Shown piece after piece: positions 22,901 through 37,280 of a DNA stretch of 64,000 bases. The notes under the pieces are model-generated. The model worked only from the letters and a program-made list of their open reading frames with translations. It did no database searches and was not told the origin of the DNA. Every line of letters begins with the position of its first letter. The stretch's first letter is position 1. The stretch is from assembly GCA_013399895.1 (NCBI GenBank), contig VXBA01000416.1:1-64000 (forward strand). Reading direction: 5' to 3'. Both the position numbers and the translations under genes were made by a program. Source of the DNA: Serilophus lunatus (lineage: Eukaryota; Chordata; Aves; Passeriformes; Eurylaimidae).

Positions 22901-25900
22901 CTTAATAGAAAATGGCTGTATTTCAATCAGCCACATGTCCAAGCTATGGTTGTTCTCACAAGTCTGAATTCTTTCCTTAAATGGGATCCATCCGAGAATG
23001 TGACACTGTTTTTTCTCTTTCTGTAGACCTACATGACAGTTAGAAACAGCACATAAATGAGGTCAGTCTTGCCAACACTGTGTTCCTCTTCAGAGACGCT
23101 GAGCCATTCAACATCCAGACGAAGATGTTCAGACATTTGGAGAAGCCAGCAGTGCTGGGTTGCTCAGGAACGCTCTGGCAGCCAAGGAATAATGGTGCAG
23201 TGAGGCATTTAGAGATGCCAGCAGCATTGGAGGCAGCTCTGAAGAGCAAAGTCCCTCTAAACCACCAGAGTGGTGTAGAGAGCTGCAAGTGGGAATCACA
23301 ATTGATCGCAGAGTGCTGAGTGCAATGTCCTTAAATGGGAGAAGCCAGGCTGACTTCTTGGTATCTCCCACCTAGTTGTTCTGCTATTACAGACACTCAG
23401 AATGATGCAGCAAAAGAGAAAGAATGAATACTTACAGGGCCATGGTGACACTCACTTCTATTCTAGTCTCTCTGCATTAATTAGTCTGTTTAAGTGGGCC
23501 ATGATGTAAATATGAATTGAGTCTTCCTGGAGTTGTTTGCTTGCTTCCCTGGGATGTTTTTGCACAGCAGAGACAGAGGTGTTTGTTATTAAAACTTCAT
23601 CAGACCACTAAAAACTAAAATGCTGCTATAAATGATGGTCCACAATAGATTGATTAGATTGATTCTCTTGACTTCTGCATCTCACCTTTCCCTATGAAGA
23701 ATCAATACAGGTCAGATTGCAGTTAAATGTTCCCAATGATACTGATAGCAACAGTGTTCACAGAGGTGGCTTCTTTTTTGCCCTTTACTTCATTTTCCAT
23801 GTGGAATAGCATGCTTCTCTGAAAAGCCCCTTGCACCTAATATTCACAATAACTATCCCTGTGCCACTCTGTGCTTTAGACCTTCCTCATGACATCAGAA
23901 TTTTTTTCTCTTCTGTCATTTGTAGGGAAGTGAGTGGACTTTAGGCTCCTCAATATGGCCTTTTCTCTGCTATTATCTTTGCTAGAGGCTGATTTTATGC
24001 TCCCTTTACTGACTAGCTGAGTACACATAAATTGCTCCTGATGAAATTATTTCCAGGTGGAAATCATTATGTGGGCACTTGGCTTGTCTTTGAAGCTTGC
24101 TGCTGCATGCAGTGCTCTGGAATGTAGCTGTTGTCAAGTGCCCCAGCGCTGTCTGTCCCAGTTCTGGTTTCCTCTGTAGCAGGTATTCTCTGCATTCAAT
24201 TTCACCACATCTTCACAAAGAATGGTTCCTTTTGAGAACAATAGAATTTTCATGTCATTATTGAGAAGTCAGTTGCAGCAGCTCTGGACTGGGAAAGAGC
24301 AAAATGTCTCACATCATTTGAAAATGAGCAATGGGAAAGAGATGAGAAGTTATACTTCACACCTCACCAGTGGTTCAGCCCCTGGGAGCTGGCCAGAGCC
24401 CTTTGGAAGGCTGCCTGTGCCCTGTGGGCCCTTGGACAAGCTGGGCTTCTGCCTGAGGCTGTCCCAGCCATGGGCCTGTCCTCTGCGCTACTGCTGAGAT
24501 GAGAGCAGAAGAAGGAAATACAGTTTCCACACTCATTCCAATAATTTGGTCTAGCATTCTTCTATCGTCAGCTTTTCAGAAGTGTTTGGATATTAATACT
24601 TTAAGCTACTTTTTGAACTGTGAATACAGAAAAAATTCAGACACTTTTGTTGCAGCTTAAGCTAGCCTAAGTTCTTATTCCAGGCCAAAAATATTTTTAA
24701 TCAGCTCCTTCTGAACCTGGCAAGAAAAAAATCCCTCTGCCTGAAGGTGAAAGAATGAACACACAATTTATAGACCAAAAAGAGTCTTTCCCCAGGCTTT
24801 AATAGTCTGAAACTTCAGGTGACTGTTGCTGTGATTTTGGCACTGTTGCAGTCCTCTCCCTACCCTACTGGGGAATTCAAATGAATGAGGCAACCATGAT
24901 GTAGTTGTTTGTGTCAATATGCTTTGGCTGTCAGACCACTCCCAGAGGCATGGCCAGGATCTGGAGGCTAGAGCTGCAACCTTAATGGTTTTGTATTTTA
25001 GACCAGCCTGCTCAGTTTTCAAGAACTGCTTCACAAGTACTCCTGGACTGCTTTGAACAACAACCCAGTGCTCAGCACATTGAAAATCCACATTTTGATT
25101 TCATAACTTGAGCAAAAATGCTAATAAGATGCTCCATTTGGACTAGGGAAGATGGGAATGAACCTCTTAATAAAAGGCGTAAATTAAAGTCTGAGAATTT
25201 CCTTCCTCTGGAAGGTTTTTGAAGCTCAACATGGCAAAGTGCAGAAGTTATACTTCACTTAAAGGGTGGTCATTTACTGCTCCTTGAGATATCCAGCTGT
25301 TCTGAGTTCTCTGACTTTACAAATTCTGATGATAAGACTTTGGATTGATTTGAATTATTGGGAATGATGGCTCACTAAAACCTCGACTTCAGCACAGAGC
25401 CTTTCTAATGCTGCTTGTGACACCTCATGCAGCAGTACTGAGTTACTGCTGCAATACTTTAGGTTTCACACTGTCCAAGTCATTGTTGTTGCTTGTTAGA
25501 AAGCTACAGAGTTTTACAGCCAGTTGATCTGTTTCTGATGGATCTTTGAAGGAACTAATGACCATGCTCACTTCTCAGGTGATTTGGAGTATGGGGAAGG
25601 GGTGGGGACAGGGCGGGGGTTTAGTCAGGGGGATAGGCAGGAAGAGGAGAAGGTGGATGTTGCTCAGGGACGGTAGGAAGAGAAGGAGAGAGACTGGATT
25701 TTGGAATGTAGGTCTCAGATGCACTATCAGGTAACAAGTGGATTAGCCCGTTATTGCTCATCAGATGAGCTGTGGTAGCCAATCCTGCATTCATGTTAGC
25801 CCACTGCAAACTAAAGCTGAACACATTGGCTAACCCTAAGACCACTGACATGACCTACATGACCTCTTGATTTGCCATGTTAAAACTCAAAATCAGTCCC

Positions 25901-26542
25901 TAATGGTCAGTCTTTCTGATTGTCAGATAGGATATAGACCATCATGCTCAGCCTTTTATGAAGGTTGAGGGTATGAACAGGTATCAAACATGGGATACAG
26001 AGGAACTAAGCAATGTGCCAAATTTAGGATTGTAAACCAGGGCGGCAATTGAAGAGATGAGAGGACATCTCTAAAGAGACAGGAGCTGAACTTCATGTTT
26101 AGACACTAGGCTTCACAGAATAGCCAGATTTAGTGTGCAGCAACCTTAGCTGGGCTGGAGCTGCAACTGTTGGACTGGATGTGGGCTGACAGATATATTT
26201 CCAACACCTAAAGTTGTAGGCATCATTGTTTTCATTATGTTTCATTTGTTTCTGTTTGCTTGCATGACTTGGAAAGGGGAAACCAGGTGACAGCTTGACA
26301 ATATGTACAGGTATCTGTCCCCTATAGTATCTTGGGAAGAATAATTTCCACAGTTGTTGAGAAGTTTCCAGTATGTAACAAAGCTGCTGTTTGTTCCTCT
26401 GGTCAAACATAGCAATGAAAAAAAATTATCAATCCCTACCAGTCCTTCCTCAACTTCTGCTCTAGATTTTCAGGCTCATCTGGACTGAAAACTCAAGTTT
26501 CTTTCCTGTTTTTGTGGTAAATTTCAGTCAGAACAGCTTACT
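19953..26542. other. unique non-coding DNA
   Basis: No gene is supported. A modest GC-richer patch lies at 24370-24500 and a purine/G-rich patch at 25585-25720. Several GTAAG donor-like words occur (for example near 22409 and 22519) but none pairs with a convincing exon. Confidence 0.55.
25593..25619 (+). other. G-quadruplex-forming motif
   Basis: Five G runs of 4, 4, 4, 3 and 5 bases are separated by loops AA, T, ACA and C. A further GGGGG lies 7 bases beyond. This satisfies the standard four-run, short-loop rule with room to spare. It lies in otherwise ordinary AT-rich DNA with no LTR or gene around it. Function is unknown. Confidence 0.85.
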
Positions 26543-26586
26543 TTATATATATATATATATACACACAGAGAGAGAGAGAGAGAGAA
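26543..26586. repeat. compound TA/CA/GA dinucleotide microsatellite
   Basis: About eight TA units pass into three AC units and about ten or more GA units without interruption. Confidence 0.95.
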
Positions 26587-29500
26587 GCAGAATAGACGGT
26601 AACAAAGATGGAGGATCACTAAGAAAGTTCATTGGCTGATTCCTATTCTGACCACCTGCACAGCTCACACTGTTCAAAACCAAGATGCAATCTCAGCTGA
26701 CAGGAAACCTGTCTAGAACTACATGTCTTTCATAGTTACATGTGTTATATTGCATCGGGAACTAAGGATGTTAAAAAAACTAACCTAGAAGTATTTTCCT
26801 TGCTTTCTTTTCATGAAGGAAGGTAGAAAAAGGGAGGTCAGAGTGCTAAGAAATTGTTTTAAAATGTTTAACCAGCTGAACAACAGATCCTCAGGTGGTG
26901 TAAATCTGCATTGCTCTGGGGTTGTATAAACATCAGACTAAAATACTTAAGGCCTTGATAGAAAACAAGTAGGAAATGAAATGTCTACTGTAAAATCTAA
27001 AATGTAAACAAAACAAAAAAGAAATACAAGAAGCTACAATGCACCATGTCGATAATCAGATGATGTTTTATTCAAACCATCTTTTTTGTTCATATGAAAT
27101 TGCAGATTAGACAATAGACAGTAGGTTGAGACACTAGAATGTAATGCCATTTTTGTAGTCTCTGCTTATGCCTCAGTGGGAAATCCTAGAATTAGCCCTA
27201 AGGGGGTAAAAATATTTATTTTTTGAACTCAAGTCCTGCTTTGTTGTTTTGTTGTTTTTCAAGGCTTTGGGGGTTTTTTTTTAAGCATGGAAAAAATAAG
27301 TTTCTAATAAAATATGACATACACTTAACTTACTTTACCTCTCCAAATCTAAAACAAAGATCAAAATTCTGAGTAACATTTGCGTATTAAAAGAAATTAC
27401 TCCTGACAATTTTAATGACAAGTTTCAGCTTGACGTGATTTAAAATAAGCAAGTTACAAAGCCCTAAAAAAGTGGGGGTTTATAATGGAAATGCTGACAG
27501 ACCCTTAACTACAGCAGCATTGCTGGGCGCCACTCTAATAAAAGGTGGCAAGGATCCAGAAGTATTCACAGCTGCATGTCTAAACTTTATTAAGTATATG
27601 ACTATAGTTTGCAGGTCCTTGCCAGATCATAACTCATTTCATTATGACACATTCCAGTTTATAATTAGTGTTGTACTAATATGTTCCTAACTGGTACCAG
27701 CGTATTCTTAATTTTTTTTTCTCCCGTAAAACAAGGCCATACCCCAAAACCAAGGATGCATTGACATTTGGCAAGAAACAAGAATGCCTTTTTTTTTTCT
27801 TTATCCTTGGGCTAAAATAATTCATATGTTAAAGGCCAATGTCTGTAAATGAAGCACGAAAAACACTGAATTATCTGTAATTCCCAGGGCAGAAGAAATA
27901 AAGCAATCTCCAACTTTCTCTAAGCAAAGTATTTCGCTTGCCTTTAGCATTCAGCAACGAAGCAAATTGTTTTCAAAATATATCAGTAATAGTTTGCAAT
28001 TAGGAAATAATTGTAAAAGCAAAATAAGCAAACACAATTGTTTCAGTACTTTGCCAAGTAATAACATTACTATGCTAATACATGGAAGGTATAAACTTAT
28101 TTGTTTAAATATACTGTTGAGTGCCTGCCACCTGAAAAATCAGGACATTCTGAGTAAGCATGCACTTCCATAGTTTATTTGTGTTTCACGTTTTCACCAA
28201 TATTTGGAACATGAACCCTATACATGCAGGATTGATCATTACTGTTATAGCTGTTTTCCATTTTTTGGGACTTCATTTCCGGTGGCTGCTGTTCTATTCC
28301 CAGCTGCTTCATTTGTCTCGGCATGTATCTGAGCAATGACCTCTGCTGATGGTGGTCTTGGAGCAGCTATGGAAGGTAGACTACAATAGTGTGTAATAAG
28401 TCTTTCCAAATATTGATAAGCTAATCAGCACTTTTTTGGAAAGCTTTCTCAAGTCTTTAGTGGAAGCACTCTTAACTTTCTTCAGAGGGTGCTCCCACCA
28501 AGAACTGAAAGGGCCATGGGGACAGCACCCCTGGTGGGAATGAGGTGTCCTTCCAGGTAGCTATACCCTTATGGCAATTCATTGAAAGACACTGAACTTT
28601 GGGTGAGAGTCCTTCCATTCTTTCACAGAAGACAACTCTCCACTCCCTTTTGAAAGAACCTTATTGTTCTTTACAGCTAAGATCCTAAACACAATCCAAA
28701 GCAAAAATCCAGCAGGATTTTGCATTGTGCAACCTGAAGTAAACAGGAACTGAGATTCTAAAGTGTCGTAAGTTTTTTTAGCTGAATATCTGTGCATTGG
28801 CCAGAGAGACATGAGCATGTATATTCAGTTGCTGATCCAGTAAACCATTTCAGTATTTATAGTAAAACACAGGATGTTGTATTTATATGTTATCAAGTGT
28901 AACAATAAAGAATGCAAACAGGCAGTTGGGATTACAAGATGAGTTAAATCATCACTATGACCCTTTGATGGTATTGAAGGATAAGAAAGATAATATACTT
29001 GCATGGTGATCAATATTATATTTCTACTGCTTCAAATGCATGTTTTGGAGTCAATGAATAGCTACAATTGTGGGAGTTCCTTTAACAAATTGGCTTCCTG
29101 ACTTTTTATAAACAATGTACATTAGCTCCTCAGTGGTTGAAAATTCATTGAAAAACCAAGGTGGAGAAAGTCTTCTCACCTACAGCATGAGGCTTTGTGA
29201 AGGTGAAGAGAACTAACTTTCTGTACTTCATGAAAAAAGGTTTCATATTTACTTGAAATGCTACCCTTTTGTGGTTTTCTTTTTGTTTGTTTGTTTTTTT
29301 TTTTTCTGATTCAAGGCCACAGGCATAACATGAAGCTGCTTAGCACTTAGCCCAACATAAACCTCATAGCCCCCAATTAACTCACCATCAAACAAGTATG
29401 AACATACATGGAGATGACAACAGGTGGTAATTCTGCAATTTTCAGAAGAAAGAAAAGGAAGGAAAGGAATAAGAAAAGAAGAAAAAAAACCCTAACAAGA

Positions 29501-30631
29501 TCAAAGTATCAGTTCTGTATTTAAAGAGGCTTTTGGCACGTGGTGTGGAAGAGCTGACTTCTGTTAATATATTTTTCCATTTTCCAAATTTCTGCTTTTA
29601 GAAAGTGAAGTAACCTGACAAGTTAAAATGTGTGTTATTTACCTGCCCAATATTTCTATACAGAGGCTTAAGTGTTTGCTACTGTCAAAGTTGTGCTAAC
29701 TTCATTTCTATGTTACTAGAAATGAAAAAAGTGATCTTTTTTGCCTCAGAGTTTGTCTAAGAATCCAACTGCCAATCTGCAGTCAATAATCTTAAAGAAG
29801 TAAATTATGGGTCTATCATACCTATGTGTGTCAAGCTTTGCACTGAAAGGAAAGAAAACAATTGCTACTATAGTCCATGAAAAATTCAGTGGATCACGCT
29901 CAGAAATACCAGATATGTTTTGTAGGTAAAAATTAATTTTCTTAATCTTAACTAAAAATCAGTTTCTTTATGACTTAAAACAGCTTCTGAACTATTCTAA
30001 AACTATCTTTGGAGAATGTTAGTGCAATATTCAGATCTAGACTACATCTGAAGTGATTTTAATAAAATCACAAAAACACTTCAAGAATCGTCTCACACAC
30101 TGAATTTTTAATGTTAATCATCTGTAGTGCTATAGGTTAAGAAACACATATCTCCCTCAATATTTTACTAATCTTTTCAAAACGTTTGTTACATATGCTG
30201 TCAAAAATACTTCTGGTATTTCTCAAAAAAAAGCATGTGTGAAATAGGTCTAGTATCCAAATGTGATGCCTGCTTATTTTCTTTCTCCATCTCTGAGTGT
30301 GATAGCTACCACCATGATAATAACGACAGCATAGATGAGATATAGGCACCTGATTCCATCTGAGAAATCCTTGCAAGACTCAGAAAAGAGACAGTGTGCC
30401 TACAGAAGGTCCTGGTTTTGTACCCTGGAGGTAAGGCAGAACACTAATAGTAAAGAAATGAAACATAGGAAAAAATACGCAAGAACAAGAGGTTTTTATT
30501 TAGAAGTCCTGATAGTTCCCTTTCTCCAGGCATTATTGTTTCAGTCAAAGAATCAATAATTATTTAATTTCACTAACTGTTATGTGAACACATTATTATA
30601 TGGTGAATGATCACAGAATGAAAAAAATAGG
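26587..30631. other. unique non-coding DNA with a possible conserved element
   Basis: No gene is supported. The part at about 27440-28140 is AT-rich with several homeodomain-like words (ATAATTAG, CAATTAG, CAATTG) and an exact POU octamer-type ATGCTAAT at 28072-28079. That makes it a candidate regulatory element (inference). A T-rich run occurs near 29280-29306. Confidence 0.45.
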
Positions 30632-31020
30632 CTGCTAAAAGACAGGCTGAGAGAGCTTGTTCAGCCTGGAGAAAAGAAGGTTTTTGGAGAGACCTTTTAT
30701 CAGCCTTCCAGTACCTTAAAGGGGCTTTTAAAAATGAAGGAGAGACACTTTTTATATGGGCACATAGTTGACAGTACAAGGGACGATTGTTTTAAACAGA
30801 AAGAGAGCAGGATTAGATCAGATATTAGGAAGAAATTCTTTACTAAGAGTGGTGAAGCACCAGAATGGGATGCTCAGAGATGGATGGGTAGATACCACGT
30901 CTTTGGATGGGGCCCTAAGCAACCTGATCCAGTGAGGGGCATCCCTGCCCCCCAGCAAGGGGGTTGGAACAAGATGATATTTAGGGTCCCTTCCAACTCA
31001 AACCAGTCTATGATTCTGAT
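30632..31020 (+). mobile_element. CR1 LINE 3' fragment
   Basis: It begins GACAGGCTGAGAGAGCTTGT followed by the TTCAGCCTGGAGAA block and keeps the AGGAAGAAATTCTTTAC block. It ends GGGGGTTGGAACAAGATGAT, then GGTCCCTTCCAACTC and TCTATGATTCTGAT, the avian CR1 terminus. Only the last part of ORF2 and the 3' UTR remain. Frames are broken, so the copy is inactive. Confidence 0.9.
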
Positions 31021-34000
31021 AGGCACTTGCAGTCTGCCTGCTCCTCCCTCCCAATAGTTGTTTGCCATTTTGCTATTTTGATTTTTTTCCATTCTGCAGC
31101 TAGCAAGTCTGATTTCATTTCTAAAAGATCGCAAGGCTTTAAAGCCTTCATGCACATGATCCAAAGTTTCCTTCTATAAATAAAATTCAGATTCTTTTTG
31201 GGTGTCTTTGTTTTCTTAGTGGAAATTAAGATTTATGCAAAGCATTTGAATCCTCAGGAAAAAGATGTCTTGGAGTTATTCAATGTCTCTTTCTCCTCTA
31301 AAATAGAAAATCTACTGCATCTAAGTAGGACTGAGTTACTTTAATCAGTGGCCCTTGTGTAAAAGACAGAGACATAATGATTGACTGAAATATTACTTGG
31401 CAATCATTTTGTCTTGAGTAATGGATTAAATAATTTCATATGTATGATTTTTTAATCTATCATTAATATTTCTCTCTTTCATCTTCCTTTGTCTTTCCTG
31501 TTTTGATTTCAGTTTTCTGTTGCTGAAGACTTTGAAGGGACAGCCAAAATTACTATGGTCTAGAATTATGAGGTCTATGAGCAAAAGTACTCTCCCAGCA
31601 CTTCTTGGTGATTTTTATTTCCTTTTCTGACACTGATCTCCTCATACACATGCACAACGTGGTTTGTGTCCAAGTCCTTTGCTAGAATCAGCTCCATGTC
31701 TGTGGATGTAAAAGCACAACTGTCTTCTGCTCCAAATCATCCTTGTTTCATGTCTAATTTTTGCCAAGATGATGACACAACAAGCAACTGTGCACAGTGA
31801 GAGAGTGCAAAAGGCTTCAAGACTGATCTTGATGATGAGGAAAGATCTTTTCTTCTTCTACTTAATTTACTCTGAAGTCTTTGTTTTAAAAGAGGTTGCA
31901 AGATTTCACAGCATTCAGATCATGGCATCTGGTCTGTGCTTGCCCGAACTTTCACTGAATTTTCTTCAGTTCAAGCCAAGAAGACAGGTCCCAGAGCTGT
32001 TACCACAATTGCCAGACTTGGTGCTGGATTTCCTGAGTCATGAAGGAGAAAACCAAGAAGAAAGGAACTCATACATCTATTTCTTCAGAGATATTCAAAC
32101 ATGAGTCACCAGACCTTTGACTGCTGCACGGAACTCTTAATAAAATACTGGTTTACAGAGGAAGTGCCAAACTGCAGTTGTTCCCAACATGCTGGAAGGG
32201 CAGAGGTGTTGCTCTGCTCTACAAGAAAGCATGAAAGCAGTAGAACTGAGCTGTTCAAGAAATGGCGAGGTTTAATCATATTTAAACACAAAGAAACTGA
32301 GGGTGAGACAAGTATGTGACAGCAGCAGGCACTTCATCTGCCTCCTGTGGCCCTCTGCAAACTACTTCTCTGTGACAGCTTTGACTTTCCAGGAACATGT
32401 AGTTCGCACCACCACCACACTCCAGTTGTCCCAATGATCACTTTGACAGTGTGTTGCTGCTCAAGAGCTGCGGGACCCCACCACCTCCCAGTGCTCCTTG
32501 GGCACTGCTGCCATGCACAGCAACTTATGCCCTGCCCTGTGTGGGGCCATTTGTCTCACTGTGTCCATAAACTCCTTCCAGTGCTACTTCTTTACCACTG
32601 CTCAACATAGGAAAATACACTATATTGAAGTAAAATTTTATTGTTGGCCATGATTAAACCATTTTCAAGCATCACTGAGTCAGTCATGTGGAGTTTTGTT
32701 TTCCCATGCAACGCTATTGGTAACTAAAGCCAGCTTTTATATCCAGACCACATGGTGCAATGGGCAAAAGAAAACTAAACCTTTACAATATAAAATTACA
32801 CATGAAAAGCATTATTATCACATATCTTATTTAAAATGGGGTAAAATGTTTTTTTCTGGAGACTAAGACAGCTTCAAAATCTTCCATTCACATTAATTTC
32901 TGATACAGTGGAGTCCAGGGAACTGAGAAAAAGCAGATGTTGTACAAATGGGACTAATTTACCTAGACTGTTGTTTTAAAACATAGTGAATGCAAATACA
33001 GCATTTAAAATCAGTCATGCCTAGGGAAATACTTTTTACTGAACTTATATTAACAATTTTAAAGGTAAAGCAGCCTACAAAATGTATGGTTAATTTTACT
33101 CAGCCTTCTTAGAGCTGGATTCCCTCCTGTAGCCAAACAGGATTTTTTGTGATTACTGTTTTCACAGCTAAGCATTTGCATAATTTCCAGTACTCTCAAA
33201 TTCATCTCTGAGCATCAGACCTGTAGCAATCTGGGCTAGCCACACATTTGTAACTTTAGTTATGGTATTTCGTGGTCTGTTTCTTCACTTCATTTGTATA
33301 TAAAGAGTTACTCTTTATGTATAAAGTATAATAGTCACAGTTGGTCTGTGGAGATGCTATTTTTTTAATATCGAAACTCCTCTTTACCACTTTTGTCTAA
33401 GTTTTCTATGGAGCAGCAAACATTTCCTGAGTATTTTGTGCTACCAGTTATGAAAATGCAGTTCAAAATGCACTGTGGAGTTGTGCTTGCAATGTGCTTT
33501 CATGCCATGTAGAGACATTTGATTCAGCTCATATATTGAACACAGCAGACCATAACAATATATATTCCCCATCTACTTTATCCTGCAGAGTTTATTGACA
33601 CCTGAAAAGCATCTCAGGGGCTGACAGGTAAAGCAAAGCAGGGAAAAGGGAAAGCCAAGGCTGCTGGTCAGGGCAACTGAAGGATGTCTCAGGAGCAGCT
33701 GCAGTTTGCATCCACAACATTCATTGCACCTGTGCATGGTTGTCTGCACTCTAGATGCTTGTGCCTGACCCTCCCTGTGCCATCACCACCACTGCGACAC
33801 TCTCAACAATCCTCACTCTCACACAGAGATTCATGATTTTCATGGGAAGGGAAAAAGTAAAGAGTGGACACAGCAGTTAAGAAGCAAGAATGAACAGAGG
33901 GGGGTTGATGAGTTGCAACTGTGGTGGCAGGGAAAGGAGAAACTAAAACAGTTATCACCCCGAGGAAATCCCATACTGGGAAGCTAACAGAATCAGCAAG

Positions 34001-37000
34001 GCCTTTGCAGGAAACACAAACCCCATATACTTTATATAGCATTAGACATCTGATCTAATTATACAGAATCATGCTGGGCTTGGAAAGTGCCTACATCTCT
34101 CTCAGTTGACTCTTTTAAGGAATGTAGTGTTGATCCTCTGAATCACAGCTAAGTGTCCAAATTTGGTGGTGTGAATAACCCTCTAGCAGTAATAAATAAA
34201 ACCCTCCACAGCTCAGTACTGGCAGAAGGTATGTTTTGATAATAGTCATACCTACCATTCCCAACTGAACAGGCATTACTATAAGATTTGACATTGTGAA
34301 AAGATTAAGAGTCTATAATTTCATAATTTCTATAATTCAGTAAAAGTTACATATCATTTCAACTGGTTCCACCACTATTCTGGACAGTAGCATTTTCAAG
34401 GCCAGAGTTTAGAACAAGGCATCTCTTTTGGCTGCCACCCTGCACACTGGGAGTTCAGTTCTGAAAAGCAATTAAAGGTGGTTAATGTTTCCATTTTAGA
34501 TTCCCAGTTTGACATGCTGAAAGGCCATCTGATCTTCAGGAAGAAGGTTTAGTGTTCCCTGCAGGCCAGGCTTTTTTACTATATCTAAGTGTGAATATCC
34601 CAAATCACTACTCAAACTGAGCTTTTTTTTCTGTTTGAGCCCTGGTTAAAAAAGATGAAATGTGCTCTTAACCTCGTGGTCTTCTATAAGATACAGCGTT
34701 TCCAGAGTTCTTCCCTGGACACTCTTTTGTTCTACAACTCTGTTGCTTTCAATCCTAGTCTGCTCATCCAATTTATCTACAGTACTTATCTTTCACACGA
34801 CACACAGAGCCACGAAAAAGAGCACTGAAAAGGTTGCAGAAAGCATAATTTACCTGTAGATTATTTAGTAAATGAAAACATAAACAGAGAGAATGTTCTC
34901 TCAGAGTGGAAACAAAAAACCACTACTGAATAATGGGATTTGAAGATGTTAAAGGTATCTTACTTGCTTAAACAGCACTACTCTTGGCTTTTCCTTGTTC
35001 TGGATAGTTGCCTTGGCATCTATTTCTTTAGCAGTAAGGTTGCCATTTTTGTGTTCCACCCTTTGCTCCCTTGCTGGTTAAATCATAAAAACGCAAGGCT
35101 GAAAGCATGCTTGCCTACCTTGTATATGTTGCAGCTGTTTTTCATCTGTGCTCTACCTTCTGTTTATCATATGCTATATAGTTATTTCCTGTGTAAAAAG
35201 GCATTCAAGGGGCAGTGTTAAATCCTTTCAGTACCCACTTAATACACAAAGAGCATCCTCCAAGATTTGGGCGTCATCAGAACAGAGAGCCATGGACATG
35301 CTAGCTCTGCCTTGGTTACAACATATTGTTGGAGCTGAGAGCAAATAGCCTATTAAAGTCACATTTGTCCTTCAAACTATTCACAAAGGAGGAAGAGTAC
35401 TTTGATACTGTGCTTGGAAGCTGAGAGAGATCTTAATATAAATCTGTCCTGCTGCTGTGTGCATTGTTTTAAGTTACTGTATGACTACTGAGTTAGGCTT
35501 GCAGAGCACAGGCAGACTCGTGGGCATATCACTAAATATGGAAATCTTAAGTGGCACATGTTGGTTCATCTCCTGTAGAAAAAAGAAGAAGTGTAGTAAT
35601 AGAGTAAAGCCTGTTTTATATGGCCCAGGAGCCTTTTGAGGATAGGTGCCTTAGAGAAACAGACAGATAGAAGGAGAGAGGGAGAGCTAGATAGGCATGC
35701 AAGCAGGCAGACACTAGAAAATCTGTCCTTGACCTTCATATGCTGAAGAAATTATTTTTGTTTGAGGTGGGGGAAAGTCAATCCCTTAAGGGAAAACAGA
35801 GGAGGGGAGCGAGGTAATAAGGAAATGAGTCAGACACAAAAAATTGTTGGCAAATACAGGCACTTCCTAGTAAAGGAGGATGGTTTTCAGCTGATCTAAT
35901 GTTAAAAACCACAGATAATATGTGCCTGGTTTTTATTTAGTCCTCCTTGTAGCTAGAAATATTAGAGTTTAATAGATAAGGAAAAGAGGAGAGGCAAGAC
36001 CCTTTTCTATCTTTTCACTGCTTCCCCATTTCACACAAGAGAGCAAACTGAAAGTCTGAATCAGTGTTTTTCTTTGGTTTTAGCTATTTTTCTTTACTCC
36101 CTAGACAGGAGCTGTGAGAAGTTGTTCCACTGTAACCATTTAAAAAGAGGTATAACATATGGTTTCTTCACAGGGCTGTTTCTAATCAGATTGGATTAAG
36201 TTGTGTAACTGTATAATTATGATGATGATAACAAATATTTTATTTCAGATTTTATTAGCCAAGGAACTCTGAACTACTCTAGAATCATTGCTAAATTCCC
36301 GAGGTCCTTCTTGCTGCAGAGTCTGCTAGGTCTGAAACAGCCACAGAGCTCTTCACAATCCTTTTGAGCATCCAAATTAATTGCAATTAGAGGGGCTGGC
36401 TGAAGACTTACCCAAATAAACATTACAATATAAGCAGTATGTGATCTATCAAATCATAAAGCCTATGGCTTATCACTACTGCTAAAACGAAGTTGCAGTT
36501 TTGAACAGCAGAAACATCGGGACCAAAAGCAACTCAAGTAGAAACAGTTGTGGTAAAAAATGAAGAATGAGGCTCTATTGCTAGCTTGGAAACAGAATAT
36601 GAGGGGGAAACAGGACTGTACATCTGCAGTCAAGGATTGCCAAAGTTAAGTAAAGGTGGGATAAATATGTAGGATCTGTAGTTTTCTGAGAGAAGCTGAG
36701 ATGTAGAAATACTGATTAATTGATTACTGAAATGATACAAGCCTATGTTGCAAAGTCACAATCTTCAGCACTAAACGTTTGTTAAGTCCTGCTTTCTGTG
36801 AATGTACTGGTGGGATTTTACACTTATCAGCCTTAGGAATCAGAAACCTGGATGGCACTTCTGTACCTTGGCCCCCAAAGTATAGAGGTGCCAGATATCT
36901 GTAAGGCAGAGCTCTTTCTCTGACAGTGCCACTGGGATTTAACCAGCATGCAAAAAGATGGTGTTTTTAACCTCATTGTCAATAGGGCAATCACTGCATT

Positions 37001-37129
37001 CCCATTCCCTTGTGAAGTGGGAGAGGATTCTTTACTTATTAAATATGTATATTTGATTTTTAGTGCAATTTTTATTGTAGCAGCTCTTCCACATCATTTT
37101 CACAGTGACATGCTTACAGAAGTATAAGG
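31021..37129. other. unique non-coding DNA
   Basis: No supported gene. A 9-bp-arm palindrome is at 33300-33318, and a degenerate GAGA/CAGA-rich patch is near 35655-35712. The slightly GC-richer stretch 32330-32600 has no recognisable content. Confidence 0.5.
33300..33318. repeat. short perfect palindrome (9-bp arms, 1-nt centre)
   Basis: ATAAAGAGT and ACTCTTTAT face each other around one T in an AT-rich patch. Chance is possible. Confidence 0.6.
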
Positions 37130-37280
37130 TGACTGTATTAGCTGTTCTGATAGGTGAGGATGGGAACTGTAGTCTATAGGCCTTGGCTGCCTTTCTCTAG
37201 CAACCGTTTTATAGGAAGTTAGACTAGGCTAGCATATATTTGGTCCTTTTGGCTTTGACCTACAAGTCTGTGAGTTTAAG
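37130..37280 (+). mobile_element. possible decayed CR1-like 3' end
   Basis: The stretch TTAGACTAGGCTAG, then TTTGGTCCTTTTGGCTTTGA and GTCTGTGAGTTT, resembles a heavily mutated CR1-type tail (TGGACTAGATGACC... TTCCAACC...). Only scattered blocks agree, so this is a weak call. Confidence 0.3.

Noticed and set aside
24370..24500. GC-richer patch that might be an exon or CpG island
   Set aside because: CpG dinucleotides are few, and no splice pair or recognisable peptide is present.
34065..34200. Possible minus-strand CR1 tail (ACAGAATCATGCTGGGCTTGG)
   Set aside because: Only the first 25 or so bases resemble CR1; the following blocks do not match.
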